From positions 16,555,501-16,619,500 of the forward strand of contig NC_059402.1 in NCBI RefSeq assembly GCF_905220565.1: a stretch of 64,000 nucleotides of DNA, in the 5' to 3' direction. The notes beneath the pieces are model-generated. The model saw only the letters and a list, made by a program, of their open reading frames with translations. It had not been told where the DNA came from and made no database searches. The translations under genes were made by a program, and so were the position numbers. Source of the stretch: Melitaea cinxia. Its lineage: Eukaryota; Arthropoda; Insecta; Lepidoptera; Nymphalidae. Shown here piece after piece: positions 52,125-63,364 of the stretch (position 1 is the first letter of the stretch; every line of letters starts with the position of its first letter).

Positions 52125-52702
52125 TTAAACTTTATTGCAGATACATTTTAGAAAAATTAGATACAAAAACAAATAATGTATGCAAAGGCGGCCTTATCGC
52201 TTATAGCGATCTCTTCCAGGCAACCCTTAATAAATGTAGTATGTGAAAAATTTGTCGGTAATAGTGCGCAATCAACAACGCAAGTTTAATACACATAATT
52301 AAATTAATTTATAGTACTAAACGTACTTATATAATACAATATTCATACATTTAAACAATATATACCTACATAAACATATACAAACATATGTAAATACATA
52401 CAAAATATATTTATGCAAACATACATATAAAAACAATATACCAATAGAATACATATATAAAAAACTATGTAAGAGTTAAGTAGTATTTGTGCAAACGACT
52501 CTTAAAAATATTTATAGACTGCTTGACGGATGTTATTGGGCAGGGAATTCCAAAGTTTGATCACTTTAGTAGTGAAGGAATTATTACCATAAGCATTAGA
52601 GCGACAAAGAGGTACCACAAGCAAGTTATTACTACGGGAACGCAAGTTACATTCAGTGTCATGTCCTAAAAAAACGAAACCTTCCCTTAAGATAAGTATC
52701 AA
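52125..52702 (-). pseudogene. LINE remnant: RT C-terminus plus 3' UTR
   Basis: A 66-codon minus-strand frame (52502-52702) reads like the end of a jockey/CR1-type reverse transcriptase ORF: 'LVVPLCRSNAYGNNSF' then 'KLWNSLPNNIRQA'. It is followed by a 3' UTR with 'aaggcggccttatcgctta' (+ strand) and the inverted polyadenylation-like 'actttattgcag'. The upstream part of the ORF is absent, so this is a 5'-truncated dead copy. It gives the coding identity of the 3' ends at 24637-24850 and 46070-46225. Confidence 0.75.
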
Positions 52703-53050
52703 TGATTATTTACCCAAAACAAAAGAAAACTTCTTAAGAAATAAGTCTGTTATTTTTCTACTTTCTCTATCCATTTTCAGTTTACAGTAACTCCGAGAAC
52801 GTTACCAATAAATTGCCAAGGTGTCTTGTGATCTCACCCACACTTGAACCGCATCATTAGTCTGGTACCAATTGTACCTATAAATTAAATCTCCAAGTAG
52901 AATAATGGTGTAATTGTCCTGTCAGCTGCAAATTGGTTCTTGAATCGGAGATAATTGGTTCTCTCTTTGATTCCCGATAACGGTCGTTTTAATCCTTAAT
53001 CGAATTCGGTGTGTATCATTTTCGGCATCTTAAATTTAGTTTAAGAAAAT
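52703..53050. other. No gene seen
   Basis: Nothing recognised. Confidence 0.35.
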
Positions 53051-53055
53051 ATTCA

Positions 53056-53250
53056 AAACATTTTTGAATATCATATCAAAAATTGACCGCTCCAGCGGGA
53101 TTCGAACCCGCGTCTCCGACTGACCGTGTCGGCGCTCTAGCCAATTAAGCTATGGAACGATGTACCCGCTGGAGCGAAATTTTTGATATGATGATTTTAT
53201 TTTTCGGTTTAAGCGAACCGTGGCGCCGTCTATAGTGAGTTCTTTACAGA
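53056..53250 (-). repeat. 195-bp element with tRNA core inside an inverted repeat (copy 2)
   Basis: Same length as 27019-27213, about five base differences. Here the inner arms pair perfectly ('cgctccagcggg' with 'cccgctggagcg'), so this copy has the better palindrome. The flanks differ from those of copy 1 except for a few bases, which places the element ends near these coordinates. Confidence 0.8.
53087..53159 (-). tRNA. tRNA-like sequence (anticodon GGT), copy 2
   Basis: The 73-nt cloverleaf is identical to that at 27050-27122, including the unusual C at position 33. All core differences between the two elements fall outside it. It shares the same uncertainty over a tRNA-Thr gene versus a SINE-like head. 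Confidence 0.5.
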
Positions 53251-53389
53251 TTCACAGTTATTCACAGATTACAGTTACTTTACAGATTTAGAAAATATTC
53301 AAGCTAAATGTTTAACAAAATGTTCATAAGCCAAGCACAGATATCCGGTAGATGGCACCGTATTTCTATTTCGAGATTATAGATGGCGC

Positions 53390-53464
53390 CTTTGAGTATA
53401 GAATTTACGTATATTTTAATAAATTATACTTACCGAGCCACAGCAACGCGGCTGGGTCAGCTAG
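53390..53464 (+). mobile_element. Helitron-like 3' end
   Basis: 'gagccacagcaacgcggctg' can fold as a hairpin and is followed by 'ggtcagctag' then T: hairpin, short spacer, CTAG, T. The 5' end is not found. Confidence 0.55.
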
Positions 53465-53466
53465 TT

Positions 53467-53740
53467 TAGTACAATTATTAAGTATCTCGTTAAATATAAG
53501 GCAAAAAGGTAAAGGCTCGATAAAAATAAGGTAAAAAATGGACCAGATATCTTGTTCAAAGTAAAAGGCTACATATTTATTTGAAAATATAATGTTCGTT
53601 TACTGTAATGACTCAATGTGGCGGACTATTCGTTTATTTGTGTTAGGGTAAGTTTCATGATCAAACAAAAAAAAAAATAAAAAAAAATATGTGTTTACAT
53701 CGAAAAAAAAAACGAGCTTGCCTTACACCATACGACCGAA
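53467..53740. other. No gene seen
   Basis: Includes A-rich runs near 53670-53712. Confidence 0.3.
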
Positions 53741-53957
53741 GTAAAACTTCTTTATCAGGCTTGCACAATAGGCCTGCACTGTGTCTAAGATATACGAAAC
53801 GTAACTGGCTATGAGAGAAAGAGAGTGGGTAAATGTGTGCTCGCACTTCTCTCTTGCGCTCCGTTCGCCTCGCCCGATCACATTTTTCGTAACGTTCTCG
53901 TCACGCATTGACCAGCTTACTTCGCAAGTCAAGCGTGCGTAAAGAAGTTTTCCTTCA
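53741..53957. mobile_element. Inverted-repeat MITE
   Basis: Left 'agtaaaacttctttatcagg' and right 'cgtaaagaagttttccttc' are inverse over about 12 bases (AAAACTTCTTTA). The interior has 'gagaaagagagtgggtaaat' and a moderately GC-rich block 'gcgctccgttcgcctcgccc'. This interior is familiar from moth genomes. The frames at 53661-53932 are not genes. Confidence 0.6.
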
Positions 53958-54220
53958 AAAATATATTATGTATTATTTATGTTTTAAATGGCTTTCATAA
54001 GACTTTATAATTTCATAACAAACAACAAAAATTGCTTGGAGCTAAAACCAATTTACGATTTTATATTTCATTGGCGCCAATAATGATAACAGAAAAGCTC
54101 TAGAAACTACGCTACAAAAAAACTAATTGAAAAAGTAATATTTTTTGTAAGACGTGAAAAATTTTACAGTTCTTACAATTTTTTTCTCAATCCGAGACTT
54201 TTCAAGAATCCTATTCTATA

Positions 54221-54525
54221 TCTATACAAATAAATAAAATTGGTGTGTCTGTTTGTAATATTAAAATAACCGCTTTTTACTATATGCATATGGATACACG
54301 GTATATATACCAAATTAACATTTTTTACAATTTTTGTCTGTCTGTCTGTCTATCTGTTTGATCCGGCTAATCTCTGAAACGGCTGGACAGATTTTGACGG
54401 GACTTTCGCTGGCAGTTAGCTGATGTAATAAGGAGTAACTTAGGCTTCTTTTCCTAACTCAGCGAACTGAAAAATAACTTTATTGTTAAATTCTACGCAG
54501 ACAAAGTCGCGGGCACAGCTATATT
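54221..54525 (+). mobile_element. Helitron-like element, near full-length
   Basis: Starts 'tctatacaaataaataaaat', contains 'accgctttttactatatgc', 'tgtctgtctgtctgtct' and 'tctctgaaacggctggac', and ends 'gtcgcgggcacagctatat'. Confidence 0.75.
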
Positions 54526-54721
54526 CTTAATAAAAATCGAAAAACGTCCAGGTCCGGTCCCGGTCATTCAACTTCTGTTAGATACGTTCTGAATTCAGCG
54601 AATTAAACTGTCTTTGCACTGACAGCGCTTTGAGTGCCATTCGGTTGACTCTATCACGGTGTCCGCAATTTACTTACGTCAGAATTGTATGAAATGGCTG
54701 AAGGAGAATTCAAACGAACTT

Positions 54722-55012
54722 AACTGAGGTAGGGCACAGAAGGAATTTCCTGCTCAAATATGGAGCAGCCCGACTGGGGTAGTACCTCGACCTTACAGAA
54801 GATCACAGCAAAATAATACTGTTTTCAAGCAGTATTGTGTTCCTGTTGGTGAGTAAGGTGACCAGAGCTTCTGGGGGGATTGGGGATTGGGTCGGTAACG
54901 CGCTTGCGATGCTTCTGGTGTTGCAGGCGTCTATAAGCTACGGTAATCGCTTACCATCAGGTGAGCCGTACGCTTGTTTGCCGACCTAGTGACATAAAAA
55001 AAAAAACAAAAA
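54722..55012 (+). mobile_element. Element G, best-preserved copy
   Basis: From 'aactgaggtagggcacag' to 'taatcgcttaccatcagg', 'tgagccgtacgcttgtttg', 'ccgacctagtgacat' and a long A-rich tail. The last segment folds as a hairpin (ggtaa..ttacc). The tail marks the 3' end and plus sense. Confidence 0.85.
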
Positions 55013-55100
55013 AAAAACGTCGAAGTTAGTATATATTATAACGGAATAATTAAAATAAATCTATACAATTAAATTTCAAATATATTTTGATGTTATAAAT

Positions 55101-55268
55101 TCTATACTAATAAATGGAAAGCCGGTTTTTTGTTCGGTTATACTGTGAAAACTATTGGACCGATTGGAATAATAATACCATAAGATGCAAAGTGTTTTGG
55201 AGAAGGCTTAGCATGTATGTTGATGATTACGAATCGTGTAAAAAATATGGATGTACAGAGGTCGCTAG
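55101..55268 (+). mobile_element. Small Helitron-like element
   Basis: Starts 'tctatactaataaatggaa' and ends 'gtacagaggtcgctag' then T. A second copy of the 3' end ('ggacagaggtcactag') lies at about 55417-55435. The 60-codon frame over it is fortuitous. Confidence 0.6.
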
Positions 55269-55440
55269 TAGAGAATATATCAGTGAACAAATGTAGTTTA
55301 TAATAACATAAAACAATATTATACAGGAACATTGAAACTACTTTATAAAATATTTAGAAAAAAAACCTAGCAAACTATGGTGTGTAGGTGATTGTTTAAA
55401 GTATAAAAGATATGGACGGACAGAGGTCACTAGTAAATAG

Positions 55441-56000
55441 TAAAAAAATAAAATCAGAAGGTATTAAAATGATCAGGGAAATAATTTCTAACTTTGTTCC
55501 GGGAGTGAGAAAACATCGACAATAGGTACTTAGTGTATTTCTTTACCTTTGTATGGGTCATACAGATATTTGCCGCTAGTCAGTTTCCAACTACTTGCCG
55601 AACAAAAAAGTAGAACTTATTTCAAAAACACATTCCAGTTTGGATGTAGAAAGAATACACACGATGTGGTCTGCGGCAATAACTATGCATCCAGCATTCC
55701 TTATCTGACGTTTACAGTCCATCAGAAATTCTATCGAAGTAAAATTCGTATTCCGTGCACGAGATCTGTTGGTTTAAAATTCTGGAAAATTCTTCCTTCG
55801 ATATTTCCAATTCGACATTTAAAATTCGATAACTTTTTATACTGAGTTTTAAAGGAAAAAAAACCGTTCTTGTTTTATCTCTACATATGTTGATTTGGAA
55901 CTCGAAATTAATTGTTTATTATGGCAAAGTAGAGTTTCAGAAATTGTTTTCTCGTTAACAGACCACTGATATAGTTATATATATATTTATGTATGTAAAT
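55441..56000. other. No gene seen
   Basis: A 98-codon frame at 55549-55845 shows no recognisable domain and has no Kozak-like context that would make it convincing. Confidence 0.35.
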
Positions 56001-56029
56001 ACAAATATTATCCCTAAAAACTATCCGCG

Positions 56030-56315
56030 AGAGAACGAAAGTAACCGACATAGCCCACAGAATTAGCAAGTTGAAGTGGCAGTGGGCTGGTCATCTGTGT
56101 CGCAGGACCGATGGCAGTTGAAGCAGACAGGTCTTGGAGTGGAGACCGCGTCTTGGCAAACGTAGTGTGGGACGTCCTCGGCCCGTTGGAGTAACGATCT
56201 ACGTAAGATTACCGGTGTGGGCTGGATGAGGATTGTGAAAAACGGGGATGTCTGACGTGAACTTGGGGAGGCATATGTCCAGCAGTGGGCTGTAATAGGC
56301 TGACTGACTGACTGA
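56030..56315 (+). mobile_element. RTE-type LINE 3' end, decayed
   Basis: Translates in shifting frames to the typical end of RTE ORFs (a 'DLRKITGVGWMR' stretch is readable), then the tail 'gaacttggggaggc', 'atatgtccagcagtggg', 'ctgtaataggctg' and (actg)n. This tail is the one shared by element R and SINE-A. Confidence 0.75.
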
Positions 56316-56319
56316 ACTG

Positions 56320-56880
56320 ACTATTATTCGGAAAGATGAGTGGACTTAGTGATGATGTATTTCATGGAAGGTTTTTGTACTAAAGCATAGTCTATATATT
56401 ATTTTCAAAAGAGTAACTGTGGAGTTTCTTGCCGATTCTTCCGTGTAGAATCTACATTCCGAATCGGTGGTACATTCACTTTAAAAAAAATAATAACTTA
56501 AAATTTTAATTTGAAAAATGATGCTTCGAATGTGTTTTTGAAGATTATTTGACTCAATATTGATTTATTTGATTTACCATCACTATGTCATACATACCAA
56601 GGTTGGCTCTGGCAAGAAAATAAGAGCAGAATTAAGCCCACTTTTGTAAATAAAATAATAATAATGGGTGCAATATGATTGAGTAAACTATAATATGTAG
56701 TTAATTTTCTAAAGCAAACATAGTAAACGTTTGTTTGAACGTGCCAATCTCTGGATCTTCAGGATGGATTCCCGGATATTGCCATGTATTCTAATAATAG
56801 GAAAACGGGAGCAAACAAGACAGTTTTATTTATCTATCGAGTTCGTTGTTGATATTCTCAAGTTATTATTGATACATTAA
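56320..56880. other. No gene seen
   Basis: AT-rich, nothing recognised. Confidence 0.35.
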
Positions 56881-56881
56881 T

Positions 56882-57150
56882 TCAGCCCATGACATAAACA
56901 GGTGGCTATAGGCCTCTTTCTCCATGTAGGAGAAGGACCAGAGCTTAATCCTCCACGCTGCTCTACTGAGGATCAATATCCAACTGCTGTGACCAACTGC
57001 TTAACGTGCTCTCTGGAGCACGGTAGGGAAAGAGATCCAAAACGAAATATTTGTACAAATACAAATATCCATCCCAAGCAGGAATTGAACCCGAAACCGC
57101 CAGTGCCCAGGTGCGTATATGGCACACGCGCCATTACACCAGAGTGGTTT
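56882..57150 (-). mobile_element. SINE-A, subfamily with 'ctggtg' head
   Basis: On +: 'ctataggcctctttctcca', 'gcttaatcctccacgctgc', and the inverted head 'gcgccattacaccagagtgg'. Shares its head variant with 6165-6385. Confidence 0.7.
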
Positions 57151-57154
57151 TTCC

Positions 57155-58035
57155 AGAGCATTCTATTAATATTCGATGTAAATTGAGCCCAGTTATTTGT
57201 TTGATTACAAACAAAAGTTAGAAAAAAAGCTTTCTCGAATTTCAAAACGTAAACGTGGAAAGGAGGTAAATAAAAGATGATAAAAATATAACAAAAGGAA
57301 ATAAACGCGCAAACAATTTAAGGGTAAGCCTGATGCTTTGACACTTCCGCACCCTTTGCCATTCGTGTTTAAATATTTATCACGTGTTTACTGTGAGGTA
57401 AATTCGAAAAACCTTTTCGAGGGTAAGAAATTCAGAAAACTGGAACGGAGCAGTTGATGGGAATGTTAGAATTCAAGCGGTTCGAAGTTAATATTTCAGC
57501 AATGTTATTTCATTTAGGAGAGCGCTTGTGTTATCATCTCAACTTACTTATATATAAGTCTGCAAACTGCCAGATCTCATGGGAAAGAAATCACACTACG
57601 TATCAGGTTTTGTTATAAGTGCGTGTACACAAGGTAGAAGTAAAACTTTTGAAAAGCCGTATAAAGGTAGATAGGTCGTTGGGATTTGTTCTATCAACGA
57701 TGATTACGGTCTCGTGAAAAAGGTCGTAACCGCCATGAAATCGCGTCACTCACACTTTTTAAGCAGTAATGTATTCGATCTCATTCTCTCCTTATTTATG
57801 TTTCTTTATTTAATCGTGACGCAATTTATTTTCATCGAGTTTCAAATCACAACGATTGTAAAAAAGTTTCAATTCAAAAAAAAAAAAAAACAAAAAACGG
57901 AAATTCATAATTAATATACTTTAAACTTTTTTCTATATGATGGAGAAACTCTCTTAGGAGAGTCTTTAACCAAATGTGACACTAGAAATTTCAGTTCCAT
58001 TGAGTTTGTATTCAATGCCTGAAGACGCAGTATGC
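57155..58035. other. No gene seen
   Basis: AT-rich; a 66-codon frame ends in an A run. Nothing recognised. Confidence 0.4.
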
Positions 58036-58039
58036 AGTG

Positions 58040-58150
58040 ACTCTGCTTTGCCTGTTTGAAAAAATAAATAAATCAGTCGCCTGTTACCTATAACACAACA
58101 TTAAGTCGCTAATTCTAGTACCAGATGACCGGGTGTACCCCAAAGAAGTT
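58040..58150 (+). mobile_element. SINE-B fragment
   Basis: 'agtcgcctgttacctataac', 'cattaagtcgct' and 'accagatgaccgggtgta' follow the SINE-B middle; head absent. Confidence 0.45.
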
Positions 58151-58497
58151 TTATTGATTTATTAATTTTATTTTCCGAAACTGTTATATTTAGAAAATGG
58201 ACACACACTTTTATAGATAAAACCTAAAGCTTAACTAGTAGGAGCATTTTTTTTTACAAAAATAATATATGAAATCCCACTTGTTACAAAGTCAATATTA
58301 ACCAAAGCGAACGTGCGGTTGTAGTCAAATCATCTATAAAAGCTCCGACTATATCGGTCCAACCAAGCGTGATAACTACAGCGGAGTGACTTTTCAGTGG
58401 GTGTAGTTTTAGGAATGTGGACGTCTGGTTTAGCGAAGCGATTGCTATCAGCATTCGATGTTATTTTCACTGAGAAAAGCAAATAAAGTTGTATGTT

Positions 58498-58752
58498 CAA
58501 CTGAGATAGGGCACAGCAGGAAAATTTTTGCTCAAAATATAGAGAAAACCGACTCGTGTAGTACCTCGACCTTACGGGAGAGCTAAATAATACTGTTTTC
58601 AAGCAGTGTTGTGTTCTTGTTGTTAAGTAAGGTGACCAGAGCTCCCGAGGGGAACTGGGGATAGGTTACTTCTGGGATTGCAAGCGTCTATAAGCTACGG
58701 TAACCGCTTACCACCACGTACGCTTGTTTGCCGTCTTAGTTGTATAAAAAAT
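58498..58752 (+). mobile_element. Element G
   Basis: 'aactgagatagggcacagc' to 'ccgtcttagttgtataaaa', slightly shortened internally. Directly followed by a Helitron-like element starting TCTATATA. Confidence 0.75.
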
Positions 58753-59151
58753 CTATATATTAATACGTGAAGCAAAAACTTCGTACACCTTTTTACGAAA
58801 ATTGCGCGAAGGTAGAAGTATGAAATTTCGTACCTATACTTTATGTAGAGAAAGAGCGAAAAATGCTACTATATATTTTTTTAATTTATGCATAAAAATG
58901 TATTAAATAATTAAAAAAAAAACATTACACACATTACTATATTGTATTTGACACACAGAAGCATATTACATTTTTTTTGTTGACTGTCAAAGTCTGTAGT
59001 CAAATTGTAAAATTTTAAAAAGGTTCTTTATTTTCATTATTTTTTCGTTTTCTTTAAATTTAAATTTTTATTGTGGTCAAATTTCGACCTCTGGGCAACC
59101 ACTAATAACAATAAATATTTACGAGTTTTTCGCTTCGCTTCGTCAAACTAG
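58752..59151 (+). mobile_element. Helitron-like element
   Basis: Starts 'tctatatattaatacgtgaa', 'gcaaaaacttcgtacacc' and ends 'cgcttcgcttcgtcaaactag' then T. About 400 bases with no coding frame. Confidence 0.65.
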
Positions 59152-59339
59152 TATACCCAATCTTTTTTAGTTGAAAAATAGCTATGAAAAGAAATGGGCG
59201 ATGTAACGAGATCCAATCAGTTGAACTTGTTAGCGGTTCGAGGTTTGAATGTGTGTTGTTGTTATTGAGACTATGAATGTAGTTGTGTTTCTATATCGTT
59301 CTAGTTGAATACTTTGTTCTAGAAAACTAAATGCTCAAC

Positions 59340-59425
59340 GGTTTAGTCTGTAGTGACCCTGTTTTCTGTTCTAGGGGTTTAGGGCTAGGTTCCTGTCTCG
59401 AATATGGACGTTATTATATTATTAA
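59340..59425 (+). mobile_element. SINE-B, diverged tRNA head
   Basis: 'ggtttagtctgtagtgaccc', 'tgttttctgttctagggg', 'taggttcctgtctcgaatat': positions match the SINE-B head, but box B is mutated. Confidence 0.5.
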
Positions 59426-59632
59426 AATTATAAAGCTGAAGGATTTGTTTGTTCGAACGCGCTAATTTTAGGGATTACTGGTTTGATTCGAAAAATGTTT
59501 TTGTGTACCGTATAGCCCGTTTATCGAGGAACGCTATAAGGTCTAATAATATTTAATTACATTTTTATTCATTTTTTATTCATTATGAATGCGATTAAAA
59601 TCGCGGAGCTTAGCTGGTTTATTTGTAAATAT
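59426..59632 (+). mobile_element. Helitron-like element
   Basis: 'aaattataaagctgaagg', 'gttcgaacgcgctaatttt', 'cccgtttatcgaggaacg', ending 'cgcggagcttagctgg'. Same family as 28434-28570; the final CTAG has decayed to CTGG. Confidence 0.6.
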
Positions 59633-59747
59633 ATTTTATTTTTTTATTTTATATTTTTTTTTCATTTTTTTTACATTATTTATTTGTCTGAATACATTGT
59701 ACGTATTTAGATAAAATTGTAAACCTAAACCATCTACATATATAGTT

Positions 59748-59817
59748 AGTCGCCTCTTACGACACCACGAGAAGAAAGGGCGTGGTTATATTCTTTACCG
59801 CCGTAAGCAAACAGTAA
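59748..59817 (-). mobile_element. Element R, head only
   Basis: 'agtcgcctcttacgacacc', 'gagaagaaagggcgtgg', 'ccgtaagcaaacagta': the head end of R, just before a full copy in the same orientation. Confidence 0.7.
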
Positions 59818-59832
59818 ACGAATATAACAAAT

Positions 59833-60168
59833 CATCATCATCATCATTACAGCCTATACAGTCCACTGCTGGACATAGGCCTCCACAAGTTTGCGCCAAA
59901 AATAACGTGAACTCATGTGTTTTGCCCATAGTCACCACGCTGGGCAGGCGGGTTGGTGACCGCAGTACTGGCTTTGTCGCACCGAAGACGCTGCTGCCCG
60001 TCTTCGGCCTGTGTATTTCAAAGACAGCAGTTGGATGGTTATCCCGCCATCGGTCGGCTTCTTAAGTTCCAAGGTGGTTGTGGAACCTTGTTATCCCTTA
60101 GTCGCCTCTTACGACACCCATAGGAAGAGAGGGGGTGGCTAAATTCTTTAGTGCCGTAGCCACACAGC
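59833..60168 (-). mobile_element. Element R, full-length
   Basis: (cat)n tail on +, 'cagcctatacagtccactg', on to 'ccgtagccacacagc'. Probable target duplication ACAAAT at 59827-59832 and 60169-60174. Confidence 0.85.
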
Positions 60169-60174
60169 ACAAAT

Positions 60175-60780
60175 GTATGTAATTATTATAACTTATTATA
60201 ATGATATAAATGTAGTATATTTTTATTTTTTCACGCATATCAGGCAATGGAGATTGTAAAATTGTCTATAGCCAAGAAACACGCGAGGTGTTTCACGCTT
60301 ACGTGCATAAGTGCACATATAATATGGGTTTAATGCATAAAATTAAAATATTTTATATTATTTAATTTTTACCTTACAGTAAAATAAATTATTAACATTT
60401 CACGATAAATTAATTTTGCGTCAGAATATAAATAAAACATTTTATTTAATAAAAAAAATGGTAAGACGAAAAATTGTCAAAACGCGTTATCGTTTTGAGA
60501 TAACATAATTTTCAATTTTTTTATTAAATAATAAAAAAAAAGAATTTTGTTCTTTATTTTAATTATTTGTAGTTATAATTACTATTAAAAGATAGTAAGA
60601 ATGTTTTTAACGGTACTTTTAGATACGAAATTGTGTTCTTGAAATTATAATTGTTTACTCACGTTTGTGCGACTGGGTTTTCTTAGTAATTTTCTTTGTC
60701 TGAAACAACAAAAATAATGTTAATTTTTTTTTTACATTTTCATAAAAAGAAAAATTTTATATGCCAGTAGAGAAATAAGC
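60175..60780. other. No gene seen
   Basis: AT-rich, nothing recognised. Confidence 0.4.
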
Positions 60781-60784
60781 CGTC

Positions 60785-60890
60785 ATAGTGACTATGGGCA
60801 AAACAAATGAGTTCACGTCATTTTTGGCGCGAACTTGGAAAGGCCTATGTCCAGCAGTGGACTGCGATAGGCTGAAGTGAGAGGAATCAT
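60785..60890 (+). mobile_element. Element R, 3' third only
   Basis: 'gtgactatgggcaaaac', 'ttggcgcgaacttgg', 'gtccagcagtggactgcg', 'ataggctgaag': a strongly 5'-truncated copy. Confidence 0.75.
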
Positions 60891-60949
60891 TCATATTTTT
60901 GTATATTAATTAAATATTATTTAGTACCTAAAGACACAGTTTCAACAGC

Positions 60950-61060
60950 AGAGATTGGGTCGGCAACGCGGTGGCGACACTTTTGGTGTTTCGAGGACTC
61001 GGTTACGGTGATCGCTCAACATCAGAAGGGTCTTACACATGTCGCCAAACAACCAACATT
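60950..61060 (+). mobile_element. Element G, 3' fragment, diverged
   Basis: 'gagattgggtcggcaacgcg', 'acttttggtgtttcgagg', 'ggttacggtgatcgctcaac' follow the G 3' half. Confidence 0.55.
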
Positions 61061-61301
61061 ATGATATATGATAATAATCAATTAAATTAAACTGCAGTCA
61101 ATTGCGTCAAGTATATTTGTATATGTTATATGTCGTTACAGACTACTAAAAAAGAATTGTCATCGTACTGAGTCATTGACTGTTAAGTATTACTATGAAT
61201 ATTTAACCTTTATAACGTAAACATTGACTTCATTTATGATCAAGAGATGATCAAAATAATCACATCATGAAAAAACATATTTAAGCTACAAAAAAAATGA
61301 A

Positions 61302-61356
61302 ATTAATCTAATTACCTTACTAAACAAAAATTATTTAGTAAGGTAATTAGATTAAT
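61302..61356. repeat. Perfect 23-bp-arm hairpin
   Basis: Arms 61302-61324 and 61334-61356 are exact inverse copies, separated by 9 bases. Part of the right arm ('ttagattaatatta') is repeated directly about 30 bases further on. Confidence 0.85.
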
Positions 61357-61643
61357 ATTACTAATTTTTGTAATTAGATTAATATTACCAGGAAATTTCC
61401 TCCCGTTCCTCATTAGCGTGGAAGCGAAATACATTCCCGGATGATTAAAGGATTTCGTATTAAATAAAATATACGCGATATTTACTTGGATAATTATGAA
61501 AACAAACTTTTACTACAATTTTATACCACAGTTTACACGTAATTATTACCATTTTGGAATACTGTACAGCGGTTCCATAGTTGAATATACCTAGTCTCAT
61601 CTAAAAGAATAATAAGACCAATACACACATAAGTGTCCCTACT

Positions 61644-62515
61644 AGTCCCCTGTGTTATAAGAATTCTCTGTCGGGTGGCGGAAACACATTACAAAAAGCA
61701 CAAATACCCAAACAATCTGATATCTGAATAGCAGTTATTCATAGCGTAGTAATCAATTGCTTTGATCAAAATTCATAGCTCATCATTCCTATTTAAAAAA
61801 AAAATACAGTCCTCAGTGTGATGAAAATTCTGTGTCGGGCGTCCAAAGCGCATTACACAAGCACAAACACCCAGAGAATAAATTTATAATTGTATGGCTT
61901 ATACATTTTTTACGTACGCAATAAGCAGTACTATGACTACCGTTAGCTCATTGCATCATATTTTTTAAGAAAAATAATTATTACAGTCCCGTGTGTGATA
62001 TAAATTCTGTGTCGGGAGTCAAAGCACATTATATAGGTACAAATATCCAAACAATGAACGTTCGTGTTACGCTTCAGTCTATAATATCCCACCACTGGGC
62101 ATAGGTTTCCTTTCACATGTAGGAGAAGGATCAAAGCTTAATCCACCACGCTGCTCTAATGTGGGATGGCGGATATATTCCACACTAAAAATAACAATCG
62201 TTATCAGGTGTACATGATAACAACCGGAACCGATGGTTTAACGTGCACTCCTAGGCATGTTAGGAAGGTCCACAAAGGACTGCACAAATACCTAGACTAC
62301 AGCATACATCTGTATAGCCAATACAAATGTTTGTCATGTGCGAAGATCGAACCCGCAACTACCAGCGCAACAGCCACATACCAGTGCTGTGACAACGTTG
62401 CGATAAAGCGTCATTTGTCAGAACATTTGTAAGGTTTATGCAATTCGTCACCTACGCAATAGTCAGTAGTTGTGACCATCACTAGCTATCGTATCATATT
62501 TTTTCAAAACAATAA
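61644..62515. repeat. Degenerate tandem array (about 170-bp period), split by a SINE
   Basis: Units begin near 61644, 61808 and 61985, each with 'attctgtgtcggg'-like sequence, '.aaagc.cattac' and 'cacaaacaccca'-like sequence. The spacer 'catattttttaagaaaaata' recurs at about 62492 after the SINE-A at 62070-62405. The units resemble the inverted variant SINE sequence at 37225-37280, so the array probably derives from SINE pieces. Confidence 0.6.
62070..62405 (-). mobile_element. SINE-A, nearly full-length
   Basis: On +: 'cagtctataatatcccacc', 'cttaatccaccacgctgctc', and box B inverted 'atcgaacccgcaactacc'. It sits inside the tandem array and is therefore younger than it. Confidence 0.75.
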
Positions 62516-62770
62516 GTGTTGTGTTACAAGTTCAGTTTGCACTCAATTGAATTTTTATTATATGTGATCTCTGAGTGACCGTCATAAATAATTTTTATGA
62601 AAACAACCAATGGATCCGGAGCTCCAGTATATAGCCATGAATCATCTTCTAAATTACCATGACAATAATATTAATACTAATACATTGATATTCCTGTTTG
62701 AGGGCTTTTTCCTTTATATTCTGCATATTAGTGGAAATGGATTGCAAAATAGAATAACGTCTAAAATAGA

Positions 62771-62938
62771 TCATTGTCGCACCAAAGACGCTGCTGCCCG
62801 TCTTCGGCCTGTGTATTTCAAAGCCAGCAGTTGGATGGTTATCCGCCATCGGTCGGCTTTTTAAGTTCCAAGGTGGAAGTGGAACTGTGTTGTCCCTTAG
62901 TAGCCTCTTACGACACCCACGGGAAGAGAGGGGCTAAA
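62771..62938 (-). mobile_element. Element R, 5' half only
   Basis: 'gtcgcaccaaagacgctgc' through 'tacgacacccacgggaagag'. The tail and the outermost head are both missing, so it was probably trimmed after insertion. Confidence 0.75.
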
Positions 62939-63364
62939 ATAGATACAGATATAGAATAATATAGATAAGATATAGAAAATATTGGGATATAATCTATTAT
63001 TTTTGAACGTTTATTCAAATAAAATAAACCTTAAACTCTGTATAATATTATAGAACTAGAATTTTTCATTAAAACTAATAACAATATTTGATTTATTTTG
63101 TAACAAAATAAATATACGAAATTAATAATAATTGTTTGCTAATATCATATCAGTCTTAACTTAACTTATACTCGACTCGATCTTTGACTCGAATTATTCT
63201 GACAGAGAGTTATTACTATTTATTTATTTTTTTACGTAAATGAAATATTAGCTATGATAGTAATATTGAGCAGCCGAAGGTACACAACTGTTTGATAAAT
63301 AAAGGTACCTTAATAATTTGGATCACCTATTTTATCTATGGGAAGATATTGTTAATATAGATAT

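Noticed and set aside
52487..52669. Plus-strand 60-codon frame
   Set aside because: Antisense shadow of the LINE reverse transcriptase remnant on the minus strand.
55549..55845. 98-codon frame as a host gene
   Set aside because: No recognisable domain, signal or neighbour; length within the range expected by chance in this window.
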